From NCBI GenBank assembly GCA_024694125.1, contig JAILKE010000077.1:1-64000 (forward strand): 64,000 nucleotides of DNA, in the 5' to 3' direction. The notes below the pieces were generated by a model, which did no database searches, was not told the origin of the DNA, and was given only the letters and a program-made list of their open reading frames with translations. Below are positions 33,838 to 43,128 of the stretch, piece after piece; the first letter of the stretch is position 1; each line of letters starts with the position of its first letter. The DNA is from Bacteroidales bacterium. Its GTDB lineage: Bacteria; Bacteroidota; Bacteroidia; Bacteroidales; UBA3663. Both the position numbers and the translations under genes were made by a program.

Positions 33838-36450
33838 ATGAAAAAATCATTCAATCCATTGACCCCCAGAATCCATAAGTCATTGGGTAGCATCCTGCTG
33901 ACAGCGGCACTGCCGACCATGCTCACAGCACAGGAACTGCTCCCCTACCAGAACCCCGCACTGTCACCCCAGGAACGCGCTGCCGACCTGTGTCAACGAC
34001 TGACACTGGAGGAGAAGTCGCTGTTGATGCTGGATGACTCGCCAGCCATAGAGCGACTAGGCATCAAGAACTTCAACTGGTGGAGCGAGGCTCTGCACGG
34101 CGTGGCCAACCAGGGCAACGTAACCGTCTATCCCGAGCCTATTGGTATGGCAGCCTCGTGGAACGACGAACTGGTCTATCAGGTATTTGACCAGACCAGC
34201 GACGAAGCCCGCGCCGCCTACAACAAGTGGCACGCCGATGGTCACCGGGACCAGAGGTTCCACTCCCTGTCGTTCTGGACGCCCAATGTCAATATCTTCC
34301 GCGACCCACGTTGGGGACGTGGACAGGAGACCTACGGCGAAGATCCCTACCTGACATCCAGGATGGGCGTACAGGTGGTGCGCGGACTGCAAGGCCCATC
34401 GGACACGAAGTACCGCAAACTGTATGCCTGTGCCAAGCACTACGCCATACACAGCGGTCCGGAATGGGGCCGACACGTGGACAACATCAACAACGTCTCA
34501 CCACGCGACCTGTGGGAAACCTATATGCCGGCTTTCAAGGCCTGCGTCCAGGAGGGCGAAGTCCGCGAAGTGATGTGCGCCTACCAGCGATGGGATGACG
34601 AACCATGCTGCGCCAACACCCGACTGCTGCAACGCATACTGCGCGACGAGTGGGGATTCAAGTATATGGTGGTATCGGACTGCGGTGCCGTGACCGACTT
34701 CTGGACCACGCATCGGACCTCATCGACCCCTGAACACGCTGCAGCCAAGGGCGTACTGGCAGGCACCGACGTGGAGTGCGGCTACAACTACGGCTACAAG
34801 CATCTGCCCGAGGCTGTGCGCGCCGGACTGGTGAGCGAACAGGAGGTCAACGAGAAGGTACTGCGTCTGCTGGAGGGCCGATTTGAACTGGGCGAGATGG
34901 ATGACCCCGCACTGGTCAGTTGGTCGAAACTGGGTCCCGACATCCTCAACTGCGACAAGCACCAAGAAACTGCCCTCGAGATGGCTCGCCAGAGCCTGGT
35001 ATTGCTCCAGAACCGCGGCAACATACTGCCGCTCGCCAAGGGCAAGGTAGCGGTCATTGGCCCCAATGTCAATGATGACGTACTGATGTGGGGCAACTAC
35101 AACGGCACACCGAACCAGACCACTACACTGCTGGAGGGAATCGAGCAGAAAGTGGGCAAACGGAGAGTCCTGTCGTTCAAAGGCTGCGACCTGGTACACG
35201 ACAAACAGCTGGTATCGTACTATGACCAATGCTGGGCAGACGGCAAGGTGGGATTCAAGGGCACCTTCTGGAACAATGGCAAGCGCGAGGGCAATCCCGT
35301 CGCCACCCGCCATCACTCGCGCCCTATCAACGTGACGACCTACGGCAACTACGCCTTTGCCCCAGGAGTGAACCTGACGGACTTCTCGGGCGTGTACGAG
35401 GCTACCTTCCGCCCCAAGCAGAGCGGCGAGGTGCTGCTCAACGTCGAGGGATGCTCCTACTTCGAGGTGCTGGTCAATGGCGAATCGACCACCCGTCACC
35501 GCACATGGCGCAACACCGACACCCGCACCATCATCCAGGCTGAAGCCGGCAAGGAATACAAGATCGAGATACGCTACGCTCAGGTCGAGAACTGGAACGC
35601 CAACCTGCGCGTGGACATCGGCAAGGAGGTCGAGGTCAACTATAACCAACTCATCGACCAATTGCAGGGTTACGAGACCGTAATCTTCGCCGGCGGTATT
35701 TCTGCCCGACTGGAGGGCGAAGAAATGCCGATCAGTCTGCCTGGTTTCAAGGGTGGTGACCGCACCGACATCGAACTGCCCACGGTACAGCGCCGATTCA
35801 TCGAGGCATTGCATCGGGCTGGCAAACGGGTCGTGTTCGTCAACTTCTCAGGTTCGGCGATGGCACTCGTTCCAGAAGTGGAGAACTGTGATGCTATCCT
35901 CCAGGCCTGGTATCCAGGCGAACGCGGAGGTGAGGCCATTGCAGATGTGCTCTATGGAGACTACAATCCGCAGGGCAAGTTGCCCGTCACGTTCTACAAG
36001 AGCCTGGCGCAGTTACCAGACTTCCAAGACTATAATATGAAGGGGCGCACCTACCGATATATGACCGAGAAGCCACTCTTCCCCTTCGGCTTCGGATTGA
36101 GCTATACGCGATTCAACATCGGCGTGGCACAGATGGAGCACGACAACCGGAGTGTGCAGCTCTCCATACCCGTGGAGAATGTGGGCCGACGTGCCGGCAC
36201 CGAAGTGATACAGGTCTATCTGCGCCGCACCGACGACACACAGGGCCCAGTCAAGACTCTGCGCGGTTATGCCCGCGTGACGCTCAAGGCTGGAGATAGC
36301 CGCGTGGTGAACATCAACCTCAACGCACAGCAACTGGAGACTTTCGACCCATCGACCAACCAGATGCGTGTACTGCCTGGACAATACGAGATTTATTACG
36401 GCACATCGTCGGACGAATCCGACTTGAAATGCTTAGACCTGACTATCTGA
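33838..36450 (+). CDS. Exported GH3 beta-glycosidase (beta-xylosidase/glucosidase-like) with PA14 domain
   Basis: The protein is 870 residues. A somewhat long N-terminal signal ends near LTAQ (residue 32). The GH3 N-terminal TIM barrel contains RWGRGQETYGEDPYL and the nucleophile Asp in MVVSDCGAV (about residue 281). The alpha/beta sandwich domain is interrupted at about 470-590 by a PA14-like insert (FSGVYEATFRPKQSGEVLLNVEGCS), and a fibronectin-III-like domain closes the protein (GRRAGTEVIQVYLRR). The family cleaves terminal beta-xylose, glucose or arabinose from oligosaccharides. The GH43-GH8 gene follows 32 nt downstream, so the three genes 33838-41236 look like one xylan/arabinan operon. 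Confidence 0.92.
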   Translation: MKKSFNPLTPRIHKSLGSILLTAALPTMLTAQELLPYQNPALSPQERAADLCQRLTLEEKSLLMLDDSPAIERLGIKNFNWWSEALHGVANQGNVTVYPEPIGMAASWNDELVYQVFDQTSDEARAAYNKWHADGHRDQRFHSLSFWTPNVNIFRDPRWGRGQETYGEDPYLTSRMGVQVVRGLQGPSDTKYRKLYACAKHYAIHSGPEWGRHVDNINNVSPRDLWETYMPAFKACVQEGEVREVMCAYQRWDDEPCCANTRLLQRILRDEWGFKYMVVSDCGAVTDFWTTHRTSSTPEHAAAKGVLAGTDVECGYNYGYKHLPEAVRAGLVSEQEVNEKVLRLLEGRFELGEMDDPALVSWSKLGPDILNCDKHQETALEMARQSLVLLQNRGNILPLAKGKVAVIGPNVNDDVLMWGNYNGTPNQTTTLLEGIEQKVGKRRVLSFKGCDLVHDKQLVSYYDQCWADGKVGFKGTFWNNGKREGNPVATRHHSRPINVTTYGNYAFAPGVNLTDFSGVYEATFRPKQSGEVLLNVEGCSYFEVLVNGESTTRHRTWRNTDTRTIIQAEAGKEYKIEIRYAQVENWNANLRVDIGKEVEVNYNQLIDQLQGYETVIFAGGISARLEGEEMPISLPGFKGGDRTDIELPTVQRRFIEALHRAGKRVVFVNFSGSAMALVPEVENCDAILQAWYPGERGGEAIADVLYGDYNPQGKLPVTFYKSLAQLPDFQDYNMKGRTYRYMTEKPLFPFGFGLSYTRFNIGVAQMEHDNRSVQLSIPVENVGRRAGTEVIQVYLRRTDDTQGPVKTLRGYARVTLKAGDSRVVNINLNAQQLETFDPSTNQMRVLPGQYEIYYGTSSDESDLKCLDLTI

Positions 36451-36482
36451 CAAGTAGTCATTCTTATTTTGAACAACTACTT

Positions 36483-39400
36483 ATGAACAAGACATTATTA
36501 TTCATGCCGTTCCTGCTGCTGAGTGCAGTGGCGGCACAAGGCCAGAACCCTATTATCTCGGGACAGTTTACGGCCGACCCGACTGCCAGGGTTTTCGACG
36601 GACGGCTCTACCTCTATCCGTCGCACGACATCCATCCATCGTCCAATCCAGCACAGCAACAAGACTGGTTCTGTATGGCAGACTATCACTGCTTCTCGTC
36701 GGCCAATCTGACCGAATGGACTGACCACGGCCGTATATTGGACCAAACCGAAGTACCATGGGGCAATCCGAAGGGCTACTCTATGTGGGCTCCCGATTGC
36801 GTGAAGGGCAAGGACGGAAGATACTATTTCTTCTTCCCCGATGCCACAGGAGGTGACCGCCGTGGCTTCGGCATCGGCGTGGCTGTGAGCGACACCCCTT
36901 ATGGACCCTTTGTGGCTGAACCCAAACAACTGGAGGGTGTGATGGGCATTGACCCCTGTGTACTCCAGACCAGTCAGGGAGAGAACTACCTCTTCTGGGG
37001 CGGTGGCAATATCCGTGTTGCCAAGTTGAATGACAACCTCCTGGCATTGGCCGATGAGGAGTTGCAGAACCCCACCGAAGTGCCATTCCGTATGCCAGGT
37101 GCTCCTGCTGCCGATGAGAAGAAAGGTAAGAAGGGCAAGAAAGATGCTCCTGCCGAGGCTCCCCGCATGATGAAGTTCTACGGTCACGCAGTGGAGGGAC
37201 TGCCCGATGGATTCAAGGAGGGACCATTTGCCTTCGAACGCAATGGCAAGTTCTACCTCACCTTTCCCTGGGTACGTGGCAAGAAGGAAAAACCGACCGA
37301 CAATCCCACCGAGACACTGGCTTATGCCATGAGCGACAACCCAATGGGACCATACGAGTTTAAGGGCATCATCATGGCCGAGTCGGCCACTGGCTGCTGG
37401 ACCAACCACCATTCCATCGTCGAGTATCAGGGTCAATGGTACCTCTTCTATCACCACAACGACTACTCGCCTCGTTTCGACAAGAACCGCTCGGTATGTT
37501 GTGACTCTCTCTTCTTCAATGCTGACGGCACTATCCAGGAGGTGAAACCTACCCTGCGCGGCGTAGGCATCACCGATGGCCGAGGTCAAGTTCAGATGGA
37601 CCGTTACAGCACTATAGGCGGCGGTGCTCACATAGCCTATATAGACACGACCAACTGCTTCCTGGGCTGGAAGACCATATTGCCAGCAGGCGGATTTGTC
37701 ACTTATAGTAACGTGCGTGTGCCCGAAGGCGACTACCAGATATGGGTCAACACAGTGGGATGGTTCGGCCGCGGACAGGTACAGACCATCGACAAGACTA
37801 AGCTCAAACTGGAGGTATTGCCACAACAGAACGGGCTCGCCACACTGCGCCTCTCTAACCCCGAGGGTCAACCAGTCGAGGTGGACTGGATATCGCTCAA
37901 TGCCCGCCAACCATTGACCCCTGCCCTGCGAGGTGGTCTGGAGACTGGCGGTTATCGCAACCTCTTTGTCGAGGCTGGCTACAGTGAGGCCGAGGTAGAG
38001 CAGAAGTTACAGGAGGTATTCAACGACGTCTTCCGCAGCAAGAACAAGTGCTACTTTGAGGTAGGCGACGATATGGCCTACATCAGCGATATAAAGAACA
38101 AGGATGTCCGCACCGAAGGCATGTCGTACGGCATGATGATAGCGGTACAGTTCGGAGATAAGGATATCTTCGACCGCCTGTGGCGTTGGAGCAAGAAATA
38201 TATGCAGATGGAGGAGGGTCCGATGAAGGGCTATTTCCGTTGGACCTGCAAGACCGATGGCACCCCCAATGCCCAGGGTCCTGCATCGGACGGCGAACTC
38301 TATTATATCACCTCGCTTATCTTTGCCTCCAACCGTTGGGGCAATGCAGGCGAAATCAACTACCTCAAGGAGGCTCAATACATACTCGACCAGGTACAGC
38401 CACACGAAGTAGAACAAGAGGTACTGTGGGACGAGAACGGTCGTCTGGAGAAACCGAAGAAGGTAAAGCGTACACTCTCACTGATCGACCCGGACTCTAA
38501 GCTCATCACTTTTGTACCAGGTGCCAACTACACCGATCCCTCGTATCACCTGCCCGCCTTCTACGAAGTCTGGGCACGTTATGCCGAAGACGGTCGTGCC
38601 TCCTACTGGCGTGAGTGTGCCCGCAAGAGCCGGGAGTACCTGCACCGCAGCATCCACCCATTGACGGGTCTCAACCCCGACTGCAACAAATACGATGGCA
38701 GTTCGCTCTATGACCCCAAGAAGGCCGTCAACCGTTCTCCCTGGGCTGGTATGAACACCGCTTTCCGCTACGACTCTTGGCGCGTACCGATGAATATTGC
38801 ACTGGACTACAGTTGGTCGTGCGCCGACCGCGCCTGGCAGCAGGACTATGCGCACAAGATCCAGAACTTCCTCTACAGCGAAGGACTCACCACATTTGTC
38901 GATCAGTACAACGTGGACGGAACCAAGCCCGAGCGCCTCTATCGCGCAGGCGACTATCCCGAGAAACTGCGTCACTCCGTGGGCTTCGTCGCCACGTCAG
39001 CAGCAGCCTCTATCTGCTGCACGCACCCCATCAGCTATGAGTTCATCGACCACCTCTGGACGATGCCACATCAGCCCGACGAGGAGGAATTCTTCGATGC
39101 CTATTATGACGGTCTGCTCCGCCTCTTTGCCTTCATGCACCTGAGCGGTCACTACCGTGTCATCGAACGTACTCCACAGTTATCTACCTACCTCACCCCT
39201 GTCTCTACTGCCTATGCGCAGCCCGACGAGGAGGGCTTTGTGCGCCGTTGGCTGATACGCGACCCATTGGACAAACCCAATCGTAGCAATACCGTCTTTG
39301 TAGATAGTTACCTGCACGAGACCTTCCCCACCGCGCTGCAACCCAACAAGAAGGAGAAGGCGCTGTGGCACGGCTATGACAGCCAACTGTACAACGTCAA

Positions 39401-39743
39401 ACTGTACCGCTACTCGACCTGCACAGGCAAGCAGAAGTATGGCATCATCTATTGGGTCACAACAGTGATAGAGTGTGACGAAGAGATGAAGAACGTACGC
39501 CTCGCCATCGGCTCCAACTCTGCCTCCAAGTGGTGGGTGGACGGCCAGGAGGCAGCGCTGCTGTCGGGCGACCGACGGATGGTGCGCGATGACGTGGTGT
39601 CGCGCCCAGTAACACTGCACCGTGGCCGCAACGTCATCACGGGAGCCATCATCAATGGTCCGGGCATGAGCGACTTCTGCCTGCGACTGATAGACCAACA
39701 ATTACAACCAATCAAGAACGTCAAGATATGCTTACCATACTAA
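36483..39743 (+). CDS. Exported GH43-GH8 fusion (xylan/xylo-oligosaccharide enzyme)
   Basis: The protein is 1086 residues from the ATG at 36483 with a Sec signal (LSAVAAQG). Residues 20-480 are GH43, subfamily-1-like (NPIISGQFTADPTARVF, YLYPSHD, MWAPDCVKGKDGRYYFFFPD), with a lysine-rich insert (EKKGKKGKKDAPAE) near 215-230 and a beta-sandwich at its end. Residues about 483-890 are GH8 of the reducing-end xylose-releasing type, with the acid Glu in TEGMSYGMM (about 545) and an Asp in ASDGELYY (about 602). The last 160 residues form a beta domain seen on other xylan enzymes (SKWWVDGQEAALLSGDRR). I infer that it trims xylo-oligosaccharides from both ends. The 3' end overlaps the next GH43 gene by 16 nt. 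Confidence 0.9.
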   Translation: MNKTLLFMPFLLLSAVAAQGQNPIISGQFTADPTARVFDGRLYLYPSHDIHPSSNPAQQQDWFCMADYHCFSSANLTEWTDHGRILDQTEVPWGNPKGYSMWAPDCVKGKDGRYYFFFPDATGGDRRGFGIGVAVSDTPYGPFVAEPKQLEGVMGIDPCVLQTSQGENYLFWGGGNIRVAKLNDNLLALADEELQNPTEVPFRMPGAPAADEKKGKKGKKDAPAEAPRMMKFYGHAVEGLPDGFKEGPFAFERNGKFYLTFPWVRGKKEKPTDNPTETLAYAMSDNPMGPYEFKGIIMAESATGCWTNHHSIVEYQGQWYLFYHHNDYSPRFDKNRSVCCDSLFFNADGTIQEVKPTLRGVGITDGRGQVQMDRYSTIGGGAHIAYIDTTNCFLGWKTILPAGGFVTYSNVRVPEGDYQIWVNTVGWFGRGQVQTIDKTKLKLEVLPQQNGLATLRLSNPEGQPVEVDWISLNARQPLTPALRGGLETGGYRNLFVEAGYSEAEVEQKLQEVFNDVFRSKNKCYFEVGDDMAYISDIKNKDVRTEGMSYGMMIAVQFGDKDIFDRLWRWSKKYMQMEEGPMKGYFRWTCKTDGTPNAQGPASDGELYYITSLIFASNRWGNAGEINYLKEAQYILDQVQPHEVEQEVLWDENGRLEKPKKVKRTLSLIDPDSKLITFVPGANYTDPSYHLPAFYEVWARYAEDGRASYWRECARKSREYLHRSIHPLTGLNPDCNKYDGSSLYDPKKAVNRSPWAGMNTAFRYDSWRVPMNIALDYSWSCADRAWQQDYAHKIQNFLYSEGLTTFVDQYNVDGTKPERLYRAGDYPEKLRHSVGFVATSAAASICCTHPISYEFIDHLWTMPHQPDEEEFFDAYYDGLLRLFAFMHLSGHYRVIERTPQLSTYLTPVSTAYAQPDEEGFVRRWLIRDPLDKPNRSNTVFVDSYLHETFPTALQPNKKEKALWHGYDSQLYNVKLYRYSTCTGKQKYGIIYWVTTVIECDEEMKNVRLAIGSNSASKWWVDGQEAALLSGDRRMVRDDVVSRPVTLHRGRNVITGAIINGPGMSDFCLRLIDQQLQPIKNVKICLPY

Positions 39744-41236
39744 ACAAGATAGAAAAGAGTATCAACCGGATGCAGGGCACGTTGGCCAGCTGCATCCTGC
39801 TGGCTACCGGACTGTGTGCCATGCCCGATGCCATGGCCCAGGGCGGTGCACCCTGGATACACGACCCATCCACCCTCGCCTACTGTGACGGCAAGTGGTA
39901 CACCTTCGGCACAGGCGGAGGCGGACTGATCTCGGCCGACGGCTGGCACTGGCAGGGCGGCGCCATACGCCCAGGTGGCGGTGCTGCTCCGGACGTGGTC
40001 AAGATAGGCAACCGCTACCTCGTGTCGTACAGCGGAACGGGCGGAGGTCTGGGCGGTGGACACAACGGCCGTATCCTCACGATGTGGACCAAGAGCCTCG
40101 ACCCGACATCGGCCCTGTGCCACTATACCGATGCCCTGGAGGTGATTGCCTCCGATGGTGACGAAGACAATGACGCCATCGATCCAGGACTGCTGCTGGA
40201 CCCTGTCACAGGACGGCTGTGGGTATCGTATGGCACCTACTTCGGTCACATCCGACTGGTGGAACTCGACAAGGAGACCGGTGCACGCAAGGATGGTACA
40301 CCGGTCACGGATATAGCCATCGACTGCGAAGCTACCGACCTGATCTACCGCAACGGGTGGTACTACCTGCTGGGTACACACGGCACCTGCTGCGACGGAG
40401 TCAACTCGACCTACAATATCATAGTAGGCCGCAGCCGTCAGGTACAAGGCCCCTATCTGGACAATGTGGACAGATCCATGTTGCAGGGTGGTGGCAAGAT
40501 GGTGATACACGCCGGCGACCGCAAGACGGGACCTGGCCACTTCGGACGTACCATCATCGACGAGGGTGTCGAGGTGATGTCGTGCCACTACGAGGCTGAC
40601 TACGACCAGTCGGGACGCTCTGTACTGGGCATCCGTCCCCTGTTGTGGACCAATGACTGGCCCACTGCCGGCGACCGTCTCCGCGAAGGTTCCTATTATC
40701 TGGAGTCTCAGCGCCACGGCTATGCCCTGGAACTGTCCGTGGATTTCGTCCGACAGCAGGTGGCACGTCAGCGTCACTGGGGCATCGACCCCAACGAGAC
40801 CATCAAGCCGCTGCCCCTGCAATCCTTGGCCGACGTACAGTCAACCTGGCCCACTGGACCGACCGGCATCCGTATGGGTGACTATATGTTCCGCCCCCAC
40901 CAGCAGTGGGTCATCACGGCTGTACCCGAAGCCGGCGGTTACCTGAGCAATCCCTACTTCAAGATTACCATATCAGGCACCAATCGTGCCCTGGCCATAT
41001 CGGAGGACTGCGAAGTGATCTCTGTGCCCGAATACACTGGCGGAGACCAACAGTTGTGGCGCATCGAACAATGCACTGACGGCTCATTCCGCATCATGCC
41101 CAAACGCCTGCCCGATGCCCCGACCGACAATACGGAATATGTACTGTACGCCGCAGGAGACAGCACCCCCATCCTGGCCAAGTGGGACTTCAAGACAGAC
41201 AATGCCAAGTGGCAACTGCGTCCAGCCTCACGCTGA
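39728..41236 (+). CDS. Exported GH43 arabinanase-like enzyme with C-terminal beta-trefoil
   Basis: The protein is 502 residues. The signal may start at the first Met or, better as a signal peptide, at Met 15 (39770, MQGTLASCILLATGLC). The GH43 propeller starts with WIHDPSTLAYCDGKWYTFGTGGGG (Asp base in HDPS) and continues with DNDAIDPGLLLDP and IDCEATDLIYRNGWYYLLGTHGTCCDG, characteristic of endo-1,5-alpha-arabinanase-like members. The last 110 residues carry QxW-like repeats (QLWRIEQ, KWQLRP) of a ricin-type beta-trefoil binding domain. It would cut arabinan side chains of pectin or arabinoxylan. It overlaps the upstream gene by 16 nt. Confidence 0.85.
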   Translation: MLTILNKIEKSINRMQGTLASCILLATGLCAMPDAMAQGGAPWIHDPSTLAYCDGKWYTFGTGGGGLISADGWHWQGGAIRPGGGAAPDVVKIGNRYLVSYSGTGGGLGGGHNGRILTMWTKSLDPTSALCHYTDALEVIASDGDEDNDAIDPGLLLDPVTGRLWVSYGTYFGHIRLVELDKETGARKDGTPVTDIAIDCEATDLIYRNGWYYLLGTHGTCCDGVNSTYNIIVGRSRQVQGPYLDNVDRSMLQGGGKMVIHAGDRKTGPGHFGRTIIDEGVEVMSCHYEADYDQSGRSVLGIRPLLWTNDWPTAGDRLREGSYYLESQRHGYALELSVDFVRQQVARQRHWGIDPNETIKPLPLQSLADVQSTWPTGPTGIRMGDYMFRPHQQWVITAVPEAGGYLSNPYFKITISGTNRALAISEDCEVISVPEYTGGDQQLWRIEQCTDGSFRIMPKRLPDAPTDNTEYVLYAAGDSTPILAKWDFKTDNAKWQLRPASR

Positions 41237-41280
41237 AAGATGGACAATACCCCTAACTCAACTTTCGCAAGCTTCAGTTG

Positions 41281-41413
41281 AGAGTAGAGAAAGGCTAAAA
41301 AAAGTAGAAAAAGGGGAGTGAAAGGGACGACACAAACGACCCTTGAGAACTCCTGCCAGTAATAACAAACGTCCCTTTTACTACCTTTTTACTCCCCTTT
41401 CACTTCCCTTCTT
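41281..41413. mobile_element. Family 1 inverted-repeat element without a gene (element C)
   Basis: The left arm ends with GGGAGTGAAAGGGACGACACAAA, and the right arm begins AAACGTCCCTTTTACTACC. The two are inverted copies enclosing a core of about 35 nt. On the minus strand the right tip reads GGGACGTTTGTTATTACTG, which matches 17 of 19 bases of the same tip plus start codon of the four-helix-bundle gene in element B. The core also matches that of element D. Confidence 0.75.
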
Positions 41414-41419
41414 TACCGA

Positions 41420-41450
41420 AAGTTTCGCAAGTTGAATACTTGCGAAACTT
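41420..41450. terminator. 13-bp perfect hairpin after element C
   Basis: AAGTTTCGCAAGT and ACTTGCGAAACTT pair around a 5-nt loop. A partial copy of the same word (AACTTTCGCAAG) lies at 41258-41269, before the element. Confidence 0.6.
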
Positions 41451-41493
41451 GAATACCCCTAATCTAAAAGAGTGACACTACCCTACAAACAAT

Positions 41494-41519
41494 AAAGGAG
41501 AGCCGTTGGGCTCTCCTTT
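41494..41519. terminator. Rubredoxin terminator
   Basis: An 11-bp perfect stem AAAGGAGAGCC / GGCTCTCCTTT with a 4-nt loop and T/A-rich flanks, 14 nt past the rubredoxin stop codon. Confidence 0.8.
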
Positions 41520-41532
41520 ATTAGTGGTGGGG

Positions 41533-41694
41533 TTAATCTACTGGCGAGAACTGGTCCTTGCCTACGCTACACAGTGGGCAAACCCAATCTTCGGGCAGGT
41601 CCTCGAATGCGGTACCTGGTTCAATGCCGTTGTCTGGATCTCCGACCTCTGGGTCATACTCGTAACCGCAGACGTCGCATACATACTTTTTCAT
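41533..41694 (-). CDS. Rubredoxin
   Basis: The protein is 53 residues: [19 protein letters not shown] at the start and [15 protein letters not shown] near the end. Both CxxC iron ligand pairs (VCDVCG and CPLCS) are intact, and length and spacing are normal. Rubredoxin is a small cytosolic electron carrier, typically used in oxygen or peroxide detoxification in anaerobes. The gene has its own promoter (TATTTTTG at 41821-41828) and a leader of about 120 nt with a small hairpin (CGGAG...CTCCG near 41725), so post-transcriptional control is possible. Confidence 0.95.
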   Translation of the reverse strand: MKKYVCDVCGYEYDPEVGDPDNGIEPGTAFEDLPEDWVCPLCSVGKDQFSPVD

Positions 41695-41820
41695 GATAAT
41701 GCAGTATTTAGAATTAAAAAATCCGGAGACTTGCTCCGCTTAACTATTGTAAATGGTAGCAGTTAATCGCCCGGCGACAGGATAATTCAATCCTATTGTC
41801 TTGGCCTTGGGCTACGGGTG

Positions 41821-41852
41821 CAAAAATAGAGCAATTTTCGCAATTATCCAAC
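41821..41852 (-). promoter_or_regulatory. Promoter for rubredoxin
   Basis: TATTTTTG (41821-41828) with GTTG (41849-41852) at a 20-nt spacing on the minus strand. Confidence 0.6.
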
Positions 41853-41924
41853 GAATTGCGGCACATTTGTGCGCATTTTATTGATTTATGCTCAATTACA
41901 GACCGAAAAACGTGGTTTTTCGGA

Positions 41925-43025
41925 TTATTTTACGCTCTTTGGGAGGCTCTTCTTGAATTTCTTATATTGTTTCTTCAGTTCGCCTGGTGCTCCGCTGTAC
42001 CATCCATAGCCCGTACGACGCTCAAAGCCTATCTCCGAGAGATTGCGGCGAGGAATACCGTCACGGTCGCAGAAGAAGGGCTGACAGTCCTTCAAGTCAT
42101 AGAACCGCGCCCACAGTGGACGGGCCTTGGCATCCTTGACCACCTTGACATCGGCCAACTTACCATCCTCACCGCGCACATACTCGACACGGATACCCTT
42201 GAGCTGCGTCCGCTCGAACCATGCCATAGCGGCATCCACGGCACGCACCACACGCTGGTCGGGATGAGGCAGTTCCATGAGCAGCGCAACGATGGAGGCA
42301 CTCTCCGAGGTGCAGTACGAAGGCAGTTCGTAGGCTCGGGCAGGCGCAGGCAACAATGTCACGTGATCGTGCTGCTGGCACCAGACGGTGAGCGTACCAT
42401 TGCACTCCATCTGCGTAGCGAGAATACACTCTATACCCTTGTCAAAAGCCTCCTGGGCACGACGGCGTATATCGGCCGATACCAGGTCTCCATCATAAGG
42501 GGCTGTGCCCGATGCAATGTCGCGCAACACATACATCACCCGGACCATAGCATCGTCATTGTAGGTGATGTGCACCTGGTAGCCGATTGTCTCGGGCCAG
42601 AACTGGGGCCAACCGCCATTGTCATACTGCGCATCGAGCAGATACTTTACACCGCGCAGGAAGGACTCACGGAAACGGGCATCGTGCGTCTCTCTGTACA
42701 ACCGGGCCAGGAACCGCATCTGCATCGTAGTGGCACGGTTATCAATGGTCGAGTCATCGCGGCGCTCCTTGTCAGCCAATACCTGGCTGCGGGCCTCGTC
42801 ATCGAGCGGCATTGCCATTTCCACATTCTTGGGCCAAGCACCTGTATTACGCTGCCAGTCGAGCAAGCGCAGTCCCACCCTCATCGCACTATCTGTGCGG
42901 AAAAAGGAGTCATCTGCCTTGGTCAATACATTGCGAGTACGAGATTCACGGCCCATCACAGTGCCCGACAGTAGGGCAAACATTAATACCGGAGATGCGG
43001 CACGTAGTAGAAATCGTGTTTTCAT
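41925..43025 (-). CDS. Exported pectate lyase, PL10 family
   Basis: The protein is 366 residues with an N-terminal signal (LRAASPVLMFALLSGTVMG). PL10 signatures LLDWQRNTGAWPKNVEM, STIDNRATTMQMRFLARLY, YDNGGWPQFWP and HITYNDDAMVRVMYVL are all present, with a C-terminal RTGYGWYSGAP. The family cleaves polygalacturonate by beta-elimination, so it supplies unsaturated oligomers for the GH105 enzyme. The C-terminus is strongly basic (KKQYKKFKKSLPKSVK). It stands alone between rubredoxin and folP. Confidence 0.9.
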   Translation of the reverse strand: MKTRFLLRAASPVLMFALLSGTVMGRESRTRNVLTKADDSFFRTDSAMRVGLRLLDWQRNTGAWPKNVEMAMPLDDEARSQVLADKERRDDSTIDNRATTMQMRFLARLYRETHDARFRESFLRGVKYLLDAQYDNGGWPQFWPETIGYQVHITYNDDAMVRVMYVLRDIASGTAPYDGDLVSADIRRRAQEAFDKGIECILATQMECNGTLTVWCQQHDHVTLLPAPARAYELPSYCTSESASIVALLMELPHPDQRVVRAVDAAMAWFERTQLKGIRVEYVRGEDGKLADVKVVKDAKARPLWARFYDLKDCQPFFCDRDGIPRRNLSEIGFERRTGYGWYSGAPGELKKQYKKFKKSLPKSVK

Positions 43026-43128
43026 AAAACTGAGAGATTAATAAAATGGTATGATCGAAAGTCCACGTCGGCGAACCGAGTATCTTCCATGATTTAAGTT
43101 TCTCCTATTTCAGATCGGTTCAACTTTT

